Assembly: GCF_003390915.1 (NCBI RefSeq)
Contig: NZ_QMEM01000005.1
Location: 248,001 to 312,000, forward strand
Direction: 5' to 3'
Length of the DNA: 64,000 nucleotides
From: Lewinella sp. IMCC34183
GTDB lineage: Bacteria; Bacteroidota; Bacteroidia; Chitinophagales; Saprospiraceae
Shown here: positions 1-8,510 of the stretch, one piece after another
Layout of the letters: the number at the start of each line of letters is the position of its first letter
Position numbering within the stretch: position 1 is the stretch's first letter
Translations under genes and position numbers: made by a program
The notes under the pieces: generated by a model
What the model was told of the DNA's origin: nothing
What the model saw: the letters and a program-made list of their open reading frames with translations, nothing else
Database searches by the model: none

Positions 1-647
1 TCCTCCCCGAAGGGCAGGAAGGCGCCGGTTATGCCCGCTGGTCGGAAACGGCTCAGCACGTACTGTGTCGTCGTCCGCCCCGTAGCGGCTTCCAGGACAT
101 CGTGGAGCAGCATATAGGGAGCGTTGTGGTACGCCCAGCGGGTACCGGCCTCGCTGCGGTAGCGCAGGCAGTCCGCATCCGTACAGAAAAAGTCATACTC
201 CTCGTCCAGCCCGGTTGTCATCCGCAACTGGTCGAGGACGGTGATGCGGTCTTCCTGCTCGGCGGTGGCGGCGGTCCAGCCGGTGCCCAGGTAGTCCGAA
301 ACCGGAGCCGAAAGATCGATGGCCCCCTCCCCCGCCGCGATACCGATAGCCGCGGCCAGCAGCGTTTTGCCGGCACTGGCCCAGTACCAGAGGCTGTCGC
401 GGCCGTGGCCGTTCATGTAGTGCTCCAGGACGATCTCGCCGTCGCGCAGCAGGATGAATGACTTGCTGTGGGTCCGCTCCAGGTAGGCGTACAGGTCCGC
501 CACGGCGGCCGGATCGTAGCCCGCCGCCGCGGGGCTGCGCGTTTTCCACTCCCCGTTCCCGGCCGGGGGCACGTAGGGCTGCTGCGCCGCTGCGGGGAGG
601 GCCACGAAAGAAAGAAGGAGCGCGAGCGCGCAACCAGGATAGGACAT
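1..647 (-). CDS. Serine hydrolase (class C beta-lactamase/PBP-like), C-terminus beyond window
   Basis: The reading frame opens at an ATG at 647 and runs without a stop to the window edge, so about 215 N-terminal residues are visible. A signal peptide (about residues 1-22, ending PAAAQQ) predicts export. The class C/AmpH-type nucleophile motif S-x-x-K is seen as SAGK at about 91-94, and a YHN tripeptide further on fits the Y-x-N motif. Family members are periplasmic or surface serine hydrolases acting on peptides, esters or peptidoglycan; the substrate cannot be told. The G/C-rich opposite frames are long but lack protein-like composition. A second enzyme of the same class lies at 44843-45982. 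Confidence 0.85.
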   Translation of the reverse strand, partial: MSYPGCALALLLSFVALPAAAQQPYVPPAGNGEWKTRSPAAAGYDPAAVADLYAYLERTHSKSFILLRDGEIVLEHYMNGHGRDSLWYWASAGKTLLAAAIGIAAGEGAIDLSAPVSDYLGTGWTAATAEQEDRITVLDQLRMTTGLDEEYDFFCTDADCLRYRSEAGTRWAYHNAPYMLLHDVLEAATGRTTTQYVLSRFRPAGITGAFLPFGE

Positions 648-752
648 GAAGGGCAACGGGTTACCCCAGGTCAACGTAGCACGGGCACTCGCTTAGTATG
701 GAAGCCCGCAGCACCGACCGCTTTTTAAGGAGCCCGGCACCCGCGTCCGCGC

Positions 753-1196
753 CTACTCGATGTACAGGGTTGTATCCGCGCCCGTGCCGTACAGGGTCAG
801 GTTGGTGGGCAGCAGGTCCTGGGTCAGGTAGTCCGACAGGTCGAAGGCATAGGTAACCGTAAAGTAGGCTTCGCAACTCGCGGCACCGTCCGGTACTCCG
901 TCGTTAAAAACGAGCCCGGCAAGGGTTGACGGGGGGAGGCTTCTCCCGGCGAAACCGTCGGTGTAGATGTCCATCGACCAGCCGTCCGACGAGCAACCGG
1001 ACGCGCCGACCTTCACCGAAAGGCAGGTACCGGAGGCTGCTACGTCAAGCAGGTGAAAGTCGTCCCCGTCGGGAAATTCCTCCCGATCCTGCAGAAAGAC
1101 GATATCCGGCCCGCAGTCTCGGTCGGCCCGCAGGTTATCCTTTTCACAGGCGGCAAGCAGCCACAGACACAGGGTAAACGGCAGGAATCGTTTCAT
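753..1196 (-). CDS. Hypothetical lipoprotein, 147 aa
   Basis: I do not recognise the family. The N-terminus is a lipoprotein signal: Lys-Arg, a hydrophobic stretch and a lipobox LLAAC with the acylated Cys at about 17. The mature part is acidic, has four further Cys (possible disulfides) and a beta-rich pattern, consistent with a small envelope protein. It lies between pyrophosphatase and the serine hydrolase on the same strand, with a gap of about 50 bases to the pyrophosphatase stop, so co-transcription is possible. Confidence 0.7.
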   Translation of the reverse strand: MKRFLPFTLCLWLLAACEKDNLRADRDCGPDIVFLQDREEFPDGDDFHLLDVAASGTCLSVKVGASGCSSDGWSMDIYTDGFAGRSLPPSTLAGLVFNDGVPDGAASCEAYFTVTYAFDLSDYLTQDLLPTNLTLYGTGADTTLYIE

Positions 1197-1247
1197 ACCA
1201 AGCAGACGCGATTCGTTCGTCCGGCCGTTGGCGGCCCGGGCAAGATT

Positions 1248-1973
1248 CTATAGGCTGTCCAGAATCCCGCGCTGCCGCTGGCCGAAGTTGAGGGCCTCCA
1301 TGAGGGTGGCGCTCATCACCTCCTCCAGGTTACCGTAGGCCGTGGCGTAGTCTTCCTGGCTGCGGCGGACCACCTCCTGGGCTTCCTTGCGGTCGTAGGT
1401 ATGCGTGATCTCGCACTTGGGGTCCGTGCCGGGCAGCTGCTTGTAGGTTAGGAAGTAGTGACGCAGCCGGTTCAGGATGGGCTCGGGGATGTCGTGGATG
1501 TCCTGCCAGCTGCCGTACACCTCGTCGTTGTCGAGAACGGCGATAATCTTATCGTCGGCCTCACCGCCGTCGAGCATCCGGAAGCCGCCGATGGGCTTGG
1601 CCTTCACGATGATGTTGCCGTGGGTAACTTCGCGCTCGGTAAGTACGCAGACGTCCAGGGGGTCGTCGTCGCCTTTGATGTCGGTCCGGCAGGTCTGGTC
1701 CATACAATACTGGGCGACCCGGTCCTTGCAGTAGGTCTGAGGGATGAAGCCGTACATCGCCGGCACGATGTTGGAGAATTTCTGCGGCCGGTCGATGATG
1801 AGGTAGCCGGATTTCTTGTCCACCTCGTACTTCACCGTATCCGAAGGAATCACTTCGATGAAGGCGCTCACTACCTCGGGGGCACGGCTGCCGATCTCGA
1901 TGCCGTGCCAGGGGTGGCTTTTGTACCGGAGACCGATTAGTTTCCAGAGCTTGTCGTAGGCTTCGTTGGCCAT
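1248..1973 (-). CDS. ppa: Inorganic pyrophosphatase (family I)
   Basis: Soluble family I pyrophosphatase hydrolyses PPi to two phosphates and pulls biosynthetic reactions forward in the cytosol. The signature D-D-D-P-L-D-V, with the metal-binding aspartates, is at about residues 102-108, and substrate-contact segments such as YEVDKKSGYLIIDR (49-62) are intact. At 241 aa it matches the longer Bacteroidota form. An upstream ATG (2003) would add ten Thr/Asn-rich residues and would lie within the -7 promoter core, so the ATG at 1973 is preferred. The gene ends in TAG, which shows that TAG is a normal stop in this genome. Confidence 0.96.
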   Translation of the reverse strand: MANEAYDKLWKLIGLRYKSHPWHGIEIGSRAPEVVSAFIEVIPSDTVKYEVDKKSGYLIIDRPQKFSNIVPAMYGFIPQTYCKDRVAQYCMDQTCRTDIKGDDDPLDVCVLTEREVTHGNIIVKAKPIGGFRMLDGGEADDKIIAVLDNDEVYGSWQDIHDIPEPILNRLRHYFLTYKQLPGTDPKCEITHTYDRKEAQEVVRRSQEDYATAYGNLEEVMSATLMEALNFGQRQRGILDSL

Positions 1974-2000
1974 AGGATTGGTCGTTGTGGTTGGTTGCCG

Positions 2001-2008
2001 CAAAGGTA
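2001..2008 (-). promoter_or_regulatory. Bacteroidota -7 promoter core upstream of ppa
   Basis: On the minus strand the sequence reads TACCTTTG, an exact match to TAnnTTTG, 27 bases before the ppa ATG. No convincing TTG -33 element is seen about 18 bases further upstream, where the DNA is very G/C-rich. Confidence 0.4.
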
Positions 2009-2148
2009 CTTCCTTACGGGCGGGGGGCCGCGGGTGCGGGGTCTTTTCCCGGGCGATGAGTCAATTACGGTCAATAAACCGTTAATATCCGCGGATTGCT
2101 TAACCTTGGTTAGCAAGCGCTTGTCACCTTAACGACCGTTTCCCAGCC

Positions 2149-2613
2149 ATGCGTATACTTATCCTGTACTGTCTTTTCCCCCTGATGGGTCTTTCCGCCC
2201 AGACCGACAGTCTGCTGCGCGCGGTCCACTGGGCCGAGGACAGTACGGCGCATCGCCTGCTCCTTACGCCCGATGGCACCTTCCAGCTCGACTACGGGCC
2301 CGCCGCCGGCCAGGGGCGCTACCTGCTGGGCCGCTATGCCCTGGACGGGGACAACCAGGAGATCACGCTGTCCGTCGACTACTTCCTTGGCAAGCGCCGT
2401 ATCCCGGGCAGGTACCGCCGCGGGCAGGACTTTTACCTCGTCTACGTTCTCCAGACCCTCACGCCTGAACGGCTGGTCCTCCGCGACGTCCTCACCGGCG
2501 AGGTACGCTCCTTCACGGCACAACCGCTGGACCCCGAAGACGATCCGGCCCGCCGTCGCGTCGATCCGCCCGTGGACGTCCGGATCAAGCTTCCCCCGGG
2601 CTGGGGCGGCTGA
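2149..2613 (+). CDS. Secreted hypothetical protein, 154 aa
   Basis: Unrecognised. It begins with a clear signal peptide (about residues 1-17, ending GLSAQ). The mature part reads like a small beta-sheet domain that describes a threshold or formatting pattern (LLTPDGTFQLDYG, GRYALDGDNQEITL), as in Bacteroidota lipocalin-like secreted proteins, but I cannot assign it. It is divergent from ppa, with a 175-base gap holding the ppa promoter core. It is convergent with the PepSY gene, and a terminator lies between them. Confidence 0.7.
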   Translation: MRILILYCLFPLMGLSAQTDSLLRAVHWAEDSTAHRLLLTPDGTFQLDYGPAAGQGRYLLGRYALDGDNQEITLSVDYFLGKRRIPGRYRRGQDFYLVYVLQTLTPERLVLRDVLTGEVRSFTAQPLDPEDDPARRRVDPPVDVRIKLPPGWGG

Positions 2614-2632
2614 GGGCCGGCCGCCGGCCACG

Positions 2633-2659
2633 AAAAAGGGAGAGCCGCTGGCCCTCCCT
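2633..2659 (-). terminator. Intrinsic terminator of the TonB receptor-PepSY unit
   Basis: On the minus strand a six-base stem AGGGAG/CTCCCT with an 11-base loop is followed by five T. It lies about 57 bases after the PepSY stop codon and converges with the gene ending at 2613. Confidence 0.5.
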
Positions 2660-2715
2660 GGATAACTGAATCAGTGAACAAAACATGGTTGTGATGGGCC
2701 GGTACGGGTGTCCGG

Positions 2716-3231
2716 CTAAACAAACAGCATCACCAGGGTAAGGACGATACCGCCCAGGGTGAAGTAGAGGCCCTTCCGCAGGATCGGTCCGCCGGGCAGG
2801 TACATCCAGAAGGCGGAAACGACGAAGAACAGCAGGGAGATTCCAAAGAACATATTCAGAAAATATAGCGGGTCGTTGGTTGTCGCTTTGTGCAGGTGAG
2901 TCATCCGGTCGAGTACGAAGGGCAGTGACTTCTTCACGTAGTGTGCTTCGCCGGTGGCGGTGTTGTAGCTGCCGTCGGCGAAGTACACCAGGTCCCCTTC
3001 GGTACGCTCGACGCGGAAGTCACGCAGCCGCAGCGTCCGGCCGATGTCATCCCCCTCCAGGCCCGGGCCTACCGTCTGTACGACGGGTTTCCCGACCTTC
3101 AGGTAATCCGTATTCCGGAAGATCATCACGATGCCGCTAATGGCGTATAGGGCCATAATACCGGCCAGAAAAAACCCCAGGTAGCGATGAATAACACGTA
3201 CCTGGCGGGCGCTGGAACTCGGTTTACTCAT
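2716..3231 (-). CDS. PepSY-associated transmembrane protein
   Basis: A 171-aa inner-membrane protein with three hydrophobic segments (about 17-38, 122-146, 154-171). The first is preceded by RVIHRYLGFF, the hallmark of PepSY-associated TM proteins. Such proteins often accompany TonB-dependent receptors and are thought to help iron reduction or uptake; that role here is inferred from context. The start is the ATG at 3231; the frame extends further upstream, but only through the coding region of the receptor and as low-complexity Ala/Pro/Arg. The ATG overlaps the receptor stop (ATGAGTAA, eight bases), so translation is probably coupled. Confidence 0.85.
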   Translation of the reverse strand: MSKPSSSARQVRVIHRYLGFFLAGIMALYAISGIVMIFRNTDYLKVGKPVVQTVGPGLEGDDIGRTLRLRDFRVERTEGDLVYFADGSYNTATGEAHYVKKSLPFVLDRMTHLHKATTNDPLYFLNMFFGISLLFFVVSAFWMYLPGGPILRKGLYFTLGGIVLTLVMLFV

Positions 3232-5779
3232 TATTCTTTTTGTTTTTGGTGGCCTTGGCCGGTTTGGCGGGCGTAGCGGAGCGGCGGGCGGCCCGGCGGC
3301 TGGAGCCGCTCGGCGTGGTCGCGTCAGCACCGCCGCCGCCATCGTCACCGCCGCCCATGAGGTCGTCGTTGCTGACGCCGCGCGTCTTGCGGCGGGCCCG
3401 GTCGGCTTCCAGCTCGCCAAATTTATAGCTGAACGTAAGCTTTACGTTGCGGTTGATGAGCAGGTCTTCGCGGTACTGGGTGAAGGTCGGCGTTTCAAGG
3501 CCCGACTTTAGCGTCCAGCCCCGCCCGGCGAAGTTCTCGGCGGAGAGGCCGATCGTTCCGCGGCCCTCGTTGAATTCCTTGCTGAAGCCCACGGCGTACA
3601 TACCGAAGCCACCCCGGTAGCCCTGCAGCTGTACGCGACGGCCGCGCATGAAGGTAAAGGCCTGGGCGCTCCAGCCGTTATCCATCTTCAGTTGGCTCAT
3701 CAGGCGTCCGCCATAGTTGATGCCGGAGTTGGTCGCGGTGACCGACAGGCCGTCGAGGCCGGTGACCTGTCCCTCCAGGCGGGCGTAGTCGAGGTCCACG
3801 CCCCCGTTGACGGTCCACCGGTTGGTCAGGTACAGGTTCAGGAAGAGGTTGACGCCCACGGCCTGCTCGCGGCCGATGTTTTCGTAGGTGGTCAGCAGCA
3901 CGCCGTCGAGCGAATCGATGGGGGTGCGGATCTCGTTGATGGCGTTGGCGGTGTTACGGCCGAAGACGGAGAGGTTGAGGTAGGTCTTGCCTAACATGTT
4001 GCTGTAGCCGACTTCGTAGTTGTCGGTCAGTTCGGGGCGCAACAGGGGGTTACCTACCTCGATGTTTTGGGTGTTTTGCAGGTTTACGTTAGGGTTCAGT
4101 TGCTGCAGCCAGGGCCGCTGAATGCGGCGGCTGTAGGCGGCCTTCACGGTGCTGCTCTCCCCCACCCGCTTGGAGAGGTTGAGGCTTGGCACGAAGTTGT
4201 TGTAGTCGGGGATGTCGATGCGCTCGTTGTTCTGGGTAGCGTCGATCATCGTTTGCTCGTAGCGCAGACCGGCCTTGACGGTCACGTCGCCGGGCAGCAA
4301 CAGGGTGTAGGCACCGTAGGCGGCGGCGATGTCCTGTGCGTAGTTCAGCGAACCGGCGGGGTTGAGGCCGTCGGCCGTGAAGGCGTCGGTACCTTCGGCA
4401 CTGAGGTAGCGGAAGTCGCTGTTCACGTTGCGGAGGATGCCCTTGGCGCCCACTTCGAAGATCTGGTTCTCACCGATGGGGTGAATGTAGTCCGTCTGCA
4501 GGGTGATCTCCTGGTTGTTGTTGTCGTTCAGGTTCTGGAGGCGGCGCTGGACGACCTCTTCCCCGTCGAGGTTGGCGGAGATGAAGTTGCTGTTCTGGTC
4601 GGTGGTGCTATAGAGGGTGGAGATGCTCAGTTCCCGGCCCGGCCGGATCACGTAGAGGTAATCGAGGTTGACGTCGATGCTGTTGCCCGTCCGCTCGCTC
4701 TCGATGTCCCGCAGGAAGGTCGACAGCAGGGCCTCTTCCCCATATACGCTGGTGGTCTGCCGCTCGTCGCGACCGAAGTTGCGGACACCGAAGCGGACGC
4801 CGCCGGAGAGGAACTGCTTATCGGTAAGGTCGTAATCCAGGCCCAGGCTGTAGCGGCCGAAAATGCCGTTGTCCGAAGCCTCACCGGATTGCTCGCTCCG
4901 GCTGTCCACGAACTGCTGCAGCAATGAGGTCTCTGCCTTGTTGTAAAACGCCCGGCCGAAGCCGCCGAGGGTAAGGCCGAATTTTCCCTTGCGGTAACTG
5001 CCGTTCAGGCCCAGGTTGGAGCCGCGCAGGCCTACGCCCGTATCGACGTTGAGAAAGTAGCCGGCCAGGCTGTTCTTCTTGGTGATGATGTTGATGATGC
5101 CGCCCGATCCTTCGGCGTCGTACTTGGCCGAGGGGCTGGTGATGACCTCCACGCTCTTGATCTGGTCGGCGGGGATCATCTTCATGGCGTCGGCCACGGT
5201 ACTGGCGATGATCGTCGAGGGCTTGTTGTTGATCAGGACGCGGATGTTACCGTTTCCGCGCAGGCTTACGTTTCCGTCCAGGTCGACCTGCAGCAGGGGT
5301 ACGCGCCGCAGTACGTCACTGGCATCGCCGCCCCGGCTAAGCTGGTCCTGCTCGGCGTTGTACACCAGGCGGTCCACTTTTTCCTCGATGAGCGCGCGCT
5401 GACCGGTGACGGTGACTTCCTCGAGCAGTTCCGCGGAGGCGCCCAGGTTCACGGTGCCCATGTCCGTAGGCCGGCCCCCGGCCACGACGACGTCGGAAAC
5501 CGACAGCTTCTCGTAGCCGATAAAGCTTACTTCAACACGGTAGGTGCCGTCGGCAACGTCGGTGACCTTGTAGGTGCCGTCGTCTTCGCTCACGGTTCCG
5601 TTCACGAGTTCCTCGGCGGTGGTGTACAGGCTTATGGTGGCGTAGCCTACGGGCGTGTTCGTCGCGGCGTCCATGACGGTACCGCTGATGGAGCCGGCCA
5701 CACCATCCGTCAACGGAGCGGCGGCCGCGGCCAGGGAGAAGAACAGGGAGAGAAGTAAAAGTGTGGTCTGGCGGAACAT
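3224..5779 (-). CDS. TonB-dependent outer-membrane receptor with CarboxypepD_reg domain
   Basis: An 851-aa outer-membrane transporter. Order: signal peptide (about 1-20), carboxypeptidase-regulatory-like beta-sandwich (about 28-110, starting SISGTVMDAATNTPVGYA), plug domain (about 125-237, with IRVLINNKP and the conserved end GSGGIINIITKK), then a beta-barrel of the outer-membrane beta-barrel family. It is shorter than SusC proteins and there is no SusD next to it, so a role in metal, peptide or siderophore uptake is more likely than glycan uptake. The C-terminus ends in a basic Ala/Lys/Arg/Gly-rich tail (about 800-851) instead of a terminal aromatic, which is unusual for an outer-membrane barrel. 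It is coupled to the PepSY gene downstream. Confidence 0.93.
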   Translation of the reverse strand: MFRQTTLLLLSLFFSLAAAAAPLTDGVAGSISGTVMDAATNTPVGYATISLYTTAEELVNGTVSEDDGTYKVTDVADGTYRVEVSFIGYEKLSVSDVVVAGGRPTDMGTVNLGASAELLEEVTVTGQRALIEEKVDRLVYNAEQDQLSRGGDASDVLRRVPLLQVDLDGNVSLRGNGNIRVLINNKPSTIIASTVADAMKMIPADQIKSVEVITSPSAKYDAEGSGGIINIITKKNSLAGYFLNVDTGVGLRGSNLGLNGSYRKGKFGLTLGGFGRAFYNKAETSLLQQFVDSRSEQSGEASDNGIFGRYSLGLDYDLTDKQFLSGGVRFGVRNFGRDERQTTSVYGEEALLSTFLRDIESERTGNSIDVNLDYLYVIRPGRELSISTLYSTTDQNSNFISANLDGEEVVQRRLQNLNDNNNQEITLQTDYIHPIGENQIFEVGAKGILRNVNSDFRYLSAEGTDAFTADGLNPAGSLNYAQDIAAAYGAYTLLLPGDVTVKAGLRYEQTMIDATQNNERIDIPDYNNFVPSLNLSKRVGESSTVKAAYSRRIQRPWLQQLNPNVNLQNTQNIEVGNPLLRPELTDNYEVGYSNMLGKTYLNLSVFGRNTANAINEIRTPIDSLDGVLLTTYENIGREQAVGVNLFLNLYLTNRWTVNGGVDLDYARLEGQVTGLDGLSVTATNSGINYGGRLMSQLKMDNGWSAQAFTFMRGRRVQLQGYRGGFGMYAVGFSKEFNEGRGTIGLSAENFAGRGWTLKSGLETPTFTQYREDLLINRNVKLTFSYKFGELEADRARRKTRGVSNDDLMGGGDDGGGGADATTPSGSSRRAARRSATPAKPAKATKNKKNNE

Positions 5780-5957
5780 GGGGGGTTATCGGAAGATTAG
5801 GACCGCAAATGAAGGGCCGGCCGGCGAGCCGTGGGGGGGTGTTCTACGATCCCGCCCTTTTGCTCGACGGTTCCCGCGTCGCGCCGGCCTGTCCCCCCGT
5901 ATTCATCGACGATCCGGTAGTGCCGCCGACGGGCCCACCGAACCAGGGTAATGCTTC

Positions 5958-6755
5958 TCAGGGGATCAGCGCGAGTGCCTCCTCCGTCAGCCAGGGCCGC
6001 AGGCTGTCGTAGGGTACGTCAAGGGCAATGTTACCGGACGCGTAGGGGCCAATGGCGTAGGGGTCGTAGAGGAAGCGCATGCCACCGGGCAGGGGGGCCA
6101 GGTTGGAGGTGACGGGCACGGTATCTACGTAGACGCGCTCCGGCATTTCCCGGTGGGCCAGACGGGTGAGCAGGTCACTCAGGGGGGCATCGGCACCGGG
6201 ACGGAACAGGTCGTCGTATGTCAGTTGGCGGGCGGGGTTCACCCGGAACGGGAGCAGATCGGTGCGGGTCATCCCGTGCGCTCCGCCGGTGTAAACGTAG
6301 ACGAGGTGGGACAGCACCAGCAGCCGGTCGTTGCGGTAGACCTCCTCGACCCGGTGTATTTCCTCCTGGGTGTAGGGGACCTCGGATTCCTCCAGCAACC
6401 CTTCGTCGACCGGCTGGTTACGGTAATCGGCGAACGCCGTAGCGAGGTGGCGGATCAGGGCAGTATCGAAGGGTACAATGGGGCCGGGCTGGTACCCCAG
6501 GATTTTCTCGTCCACTACCGTGTTGACGGTATCCCGCAGGGCGGCCGGACCGTCTATTGCACGTAACGTTTGCAACTCGAAGGTAAAGTAGGGTCCACCG
6601 GAGCGCAGCGCGGTAGAATCGGCGTAGGTATAGTCCGTCAACCGCAGGGGGGGTGCGGGTTCTTCCGATACGGCGGCAGTGGATTCCTCGGGCTCGGAAT
6701 CGGCTCCGCAGGAGGCGAGCGACAGGCATAAAAGGACGTACAGGAAGATGCGCAT
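5958..6755 (-). CDS. DUF3298 (RsiV-like) lipoprotein
   Basis: A 265-aa lipoprotein: signal with lipobox SLASC (Cys about 16), an acidic linker, then a DUF4163/DUF3298-type domain with the characteristic turn YTGGAHGMT and, later, QLTYDDLFRPG. Family members include the C-terminal domain of the anti-sigma factor RsiV, which binds lysozyme, and many Bacteroidota envelope lipoproteins of unknown role. The start at 6755 is chosen because it gives the signal peptide and has a well-placed promoter upstream; the longer frame to 6815 has no such signal. Confidence 0.85.
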   Translation of the reverse strand: MRIFLYVLLCLSLASCGADSEPEESTAAVSEEPAPPLRLTDYTYADSTALRSGGPYFTFELQTLRAIDGPAALRDTVNTVVDEKILGYQPGPIVPFDTALIRHLATAFADYRNQPVDEGLLEESEVPYTQEEIHRVEEVYRNDRLLVLSHLVYVYTGGAHGMTRTDLLPFRVNPARQLTYDDLFRPGADAPLSDLLTRLAHREMPERVYVDTVPVTSNLAPLPGGMRFLYDPYAIGPYASGNIALDVPYDSLRPWLTEEALALIP

Positions 6756-6778
6756 GGGCAGAGAGTAGCTTTGACGCG

Positions 6779-6807
6779 CAAAGGTACGTGTTAGGACCCC
6801 GCAGCAA
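6779..6807 (-). promoter_or_regulatory. Bacteroidota-type promoter of the DUF3298 lipoprotein
   Basis: On the minus strand TTG (6807-6805) is followed after 18 bases by TACCTTTG (6786-6779), an exact TAnnTTTG -7 element, 23 bases before the ATG at 6755. Spacing and sequence fit the Bacteroidota primary sigma factor. The promoter overlaps the 3' end of the DUF1206 gene (stop at 6812). Confidence 0.5.
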
Positions 6808-6811
6808 GGGC

Positions 6812-7603
6812 TCAACTCAGCTTCCGGTAGCGTGCCTTCACCAGTACGAAAGCACCGTAGGCGAAGAGGCCCAGGGCCACCACGGCGAGAAATACGCTGC
6901 CGGCTCCCTGACTGATCAGCTGCAGAATACCCCCGGTACCCTTGTACTGGCTGGCATCCTGGGCCAGGGTAGCCTGCACCAGATAGTAGGCGGTAATGAG
7001 GTAGATCACGGCACGGCTCCCGTAGCCCAGGCGCCCCATCCAGCGGTAGCTTTCCCGCTCCTCGGGGCGCATCCGGTCGGTGTGCAGGTCGTTCATGAAG
7101 CTTTCGTCGCGGGCGCGCTCGTACTGCCGGAAGGCGATATACAGGGCAGCCAGGGCCAGAAACCCCACGGCGACCCGGCCCAGGGGCTGCTGCATCAATT
7201 GCACCAGAAGCGCCTGCTTGTCGCCCTCGGTCTGTCCGCCGGTGACCAGGGTAAGGGTGTAGACCCCGAGCAAGCCGTAGAGCGTACCGCTGATGGCGTA
7301 ATGCCCGCGGTGCATGACCCCCTCCCGGTCGGTGCCCTCATCTCCCTCGTCGGTCACCGCCTTGAACCACCGCCAGGCGCAATAGGCGAACAGCCCCAGG
7401 GCGAGTACGACCAGGATCACTTTTCCGAAGGGTTCGTCGCGCAGGTAGGTCATGATACGCTGTGGCCCCTCCGGCCCGCCACTGGCCTGCCCGACGACGG
7501 TAGCCAGCGCCAGGCCGCCGACCATGAGGTAGACGATCCCCTTGGCCAGGTGCCCCCACAGGTAGAGGTGGTGGCGCCAGTCAGTAGTCGCGAGCTTGGT
7601 CAT
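6812..7603 (-). CDS. DUF1206 membrane protein
   Basis: A 263-aa polytopic inner-membrane protein with six hydrophobic segments arranged as three repeats of two helices (about 13-38/61-83, 98-119/143-164, 190-212/235-257). Each repeat has the DUF1206 pattern: an aromatic/Gly-rich first helix such as LAKGIVYLMVGG and a second ending in a basic turn. No biochemical role is established for the family. A charged loop between the second and third repeats (about 165-190) is rich in Arg/Glu. Monocistronic or co-transcribed with the sigma operon upstream. Confidence 0.88.
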   Translation of the reverse strand: MTKLATTDWRHHLYLWGHLAKGIVYLMVGGLALATVVGQASGGPEGPQRIMTYLRDEPFGKVILVVLALGLFAYCAWRWFKAVTDEGDEGTDREGVMHRGHYAISGTLYGLLGVYTLTLVTGGQTEGDKQALLVQLMQQPLGRVAVGFLALAALYIAFRQYERARDESFMNDLHTDRMRPEERESYRWMGRLGYGSRAVIYLITAYYLVQATLAQDASQYKGTGGILQLISQGAGSVFLAVVALGLFAYGAFVLVKARYRKLS

Positions 7604-7667
7604 GGAGGTCGGGGTTTGCCTAACAGTACGGTTACGGCCCCCGTCGGTTCACTCTGCCCGGAGCAGC

Positions 7668-8510
7668 CTATAATCCGCGCATACGACTCAGGAGCCCGGC
7701 GGCTTTCTCGTAGATCGGCGGATCGTCGGGCGTTATGGCTTCCAGGTAGGCACGGGCCGCCGCCGTATCGCTAGTCTGTAGTTCGGCCAGGGCGAGGTAG
7801 TAGCGCACGGTATTCGCGTACTCGGGAAAATCTCCGGAGGCGAGCACTTCGGTAAGTACGGTCCGGGCTTCCGCGGGCCGGTCGGCCCCCACGGCGGAGA
7901 CTCCGGCGTAGATGAGGTTGACCGGCTCCAGTATTTCGTTCCGGACGCCTTCCAGCAGCAGGGGGTAGGCCCGATCGTACTGGCGTGCGTCGTAGGCCTC
8001 GACACCTTCCTGGGCGCGATCGGACGGACTGAGTTTCATGCCGTCGCGGCCGAGAAACTCGAAGTACTCCCCGGCCAGGCGGGCGCCGGGGTCGGGTTGC
8101 TCGAGCAGGTAGCCGACGGCGAGGAAAATGACCGCGGCGGCCGCCGCGGCGATCCACCAGCGGCTGAGCACCCGCCGCGGGGCCCGGCGGCTGCGGCCCA
8201 GGCCGGGACCCGGGGCGGGGGCGGCGGGGGTCACCGGTACCGGAACCGGCTCGCCGGCATCTACCGGGGGCAGACCGCTTTCCAGGCGGTGGAAATGCCC
8301 GCGCATGCGCTCCCGTTCGGTAAGGGCCGCAGCGTCGGGCCGTACGCCGTGGCGGAGTATGGCTTCGTAGTCGGCAGCAAGGGAGGCAAGGGCGTGGTCT
8401 TGGTTCAGTTGGTGGCGAAGGGAGTCGGCGTCGGCGGGGGAAAGATCGCCCGCATAATACGCATCGATCTTTTCCTGTACGTCTTCCGGCAAATCAGCGT
8501 CCGCGTTCAT
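7668..8510 (-). CDS. Membrane-anchored TPR protein, probable anti-sigma partner
   Basis: A 280-aa protein with a cytosolic N-terminal part (1-115), one transmembrane helix (about 118-136) and a periplasmic C-terminal part with TPR-like helical repeats (about 150-280, for example VEAYDARQYDRAYPLLLEGV). The N-terminus (EDVQEKIDAYYAGDLSPADADSL, split here as EKIDAYYAGDL then SPADADSL) resembles the zinc-less anti-sigma regions seen in Bacteroidota, which start with a short helix and a D/E-rich segment. Its start overlaps the stop of the ECF sigma gene by 17 bases, which implies translational coupling and supports the anti-sigma reading. There is no zinc-binding H-x3-C-x2-C motif. Confidence 0.75.
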   Translation of the reverse strand: MNADADLPEDVQEKIDAYYAGDLSPADADSLRHQLNQDHALASLAADYEAILRHGVRPDAAALTERERMRGHFHRLESGLPPVDAGEPVPVPVTPAAPAPGPGLGRSRRAPRRVLSRWWIAAAAAAVIFLAVGYLLEQPDPGARLAGEYFEFLGRDGMKLSPSDRAQEGVEAYDARQYDRAYPLLLEGVRNEILEPVNLIYAGVSAVGADRPAEARTVLTEVLASGDFPEYANTVRYYLALAELQTSDTAAARAYLEAITPDDPPIYEKAAGLLSRMRGL

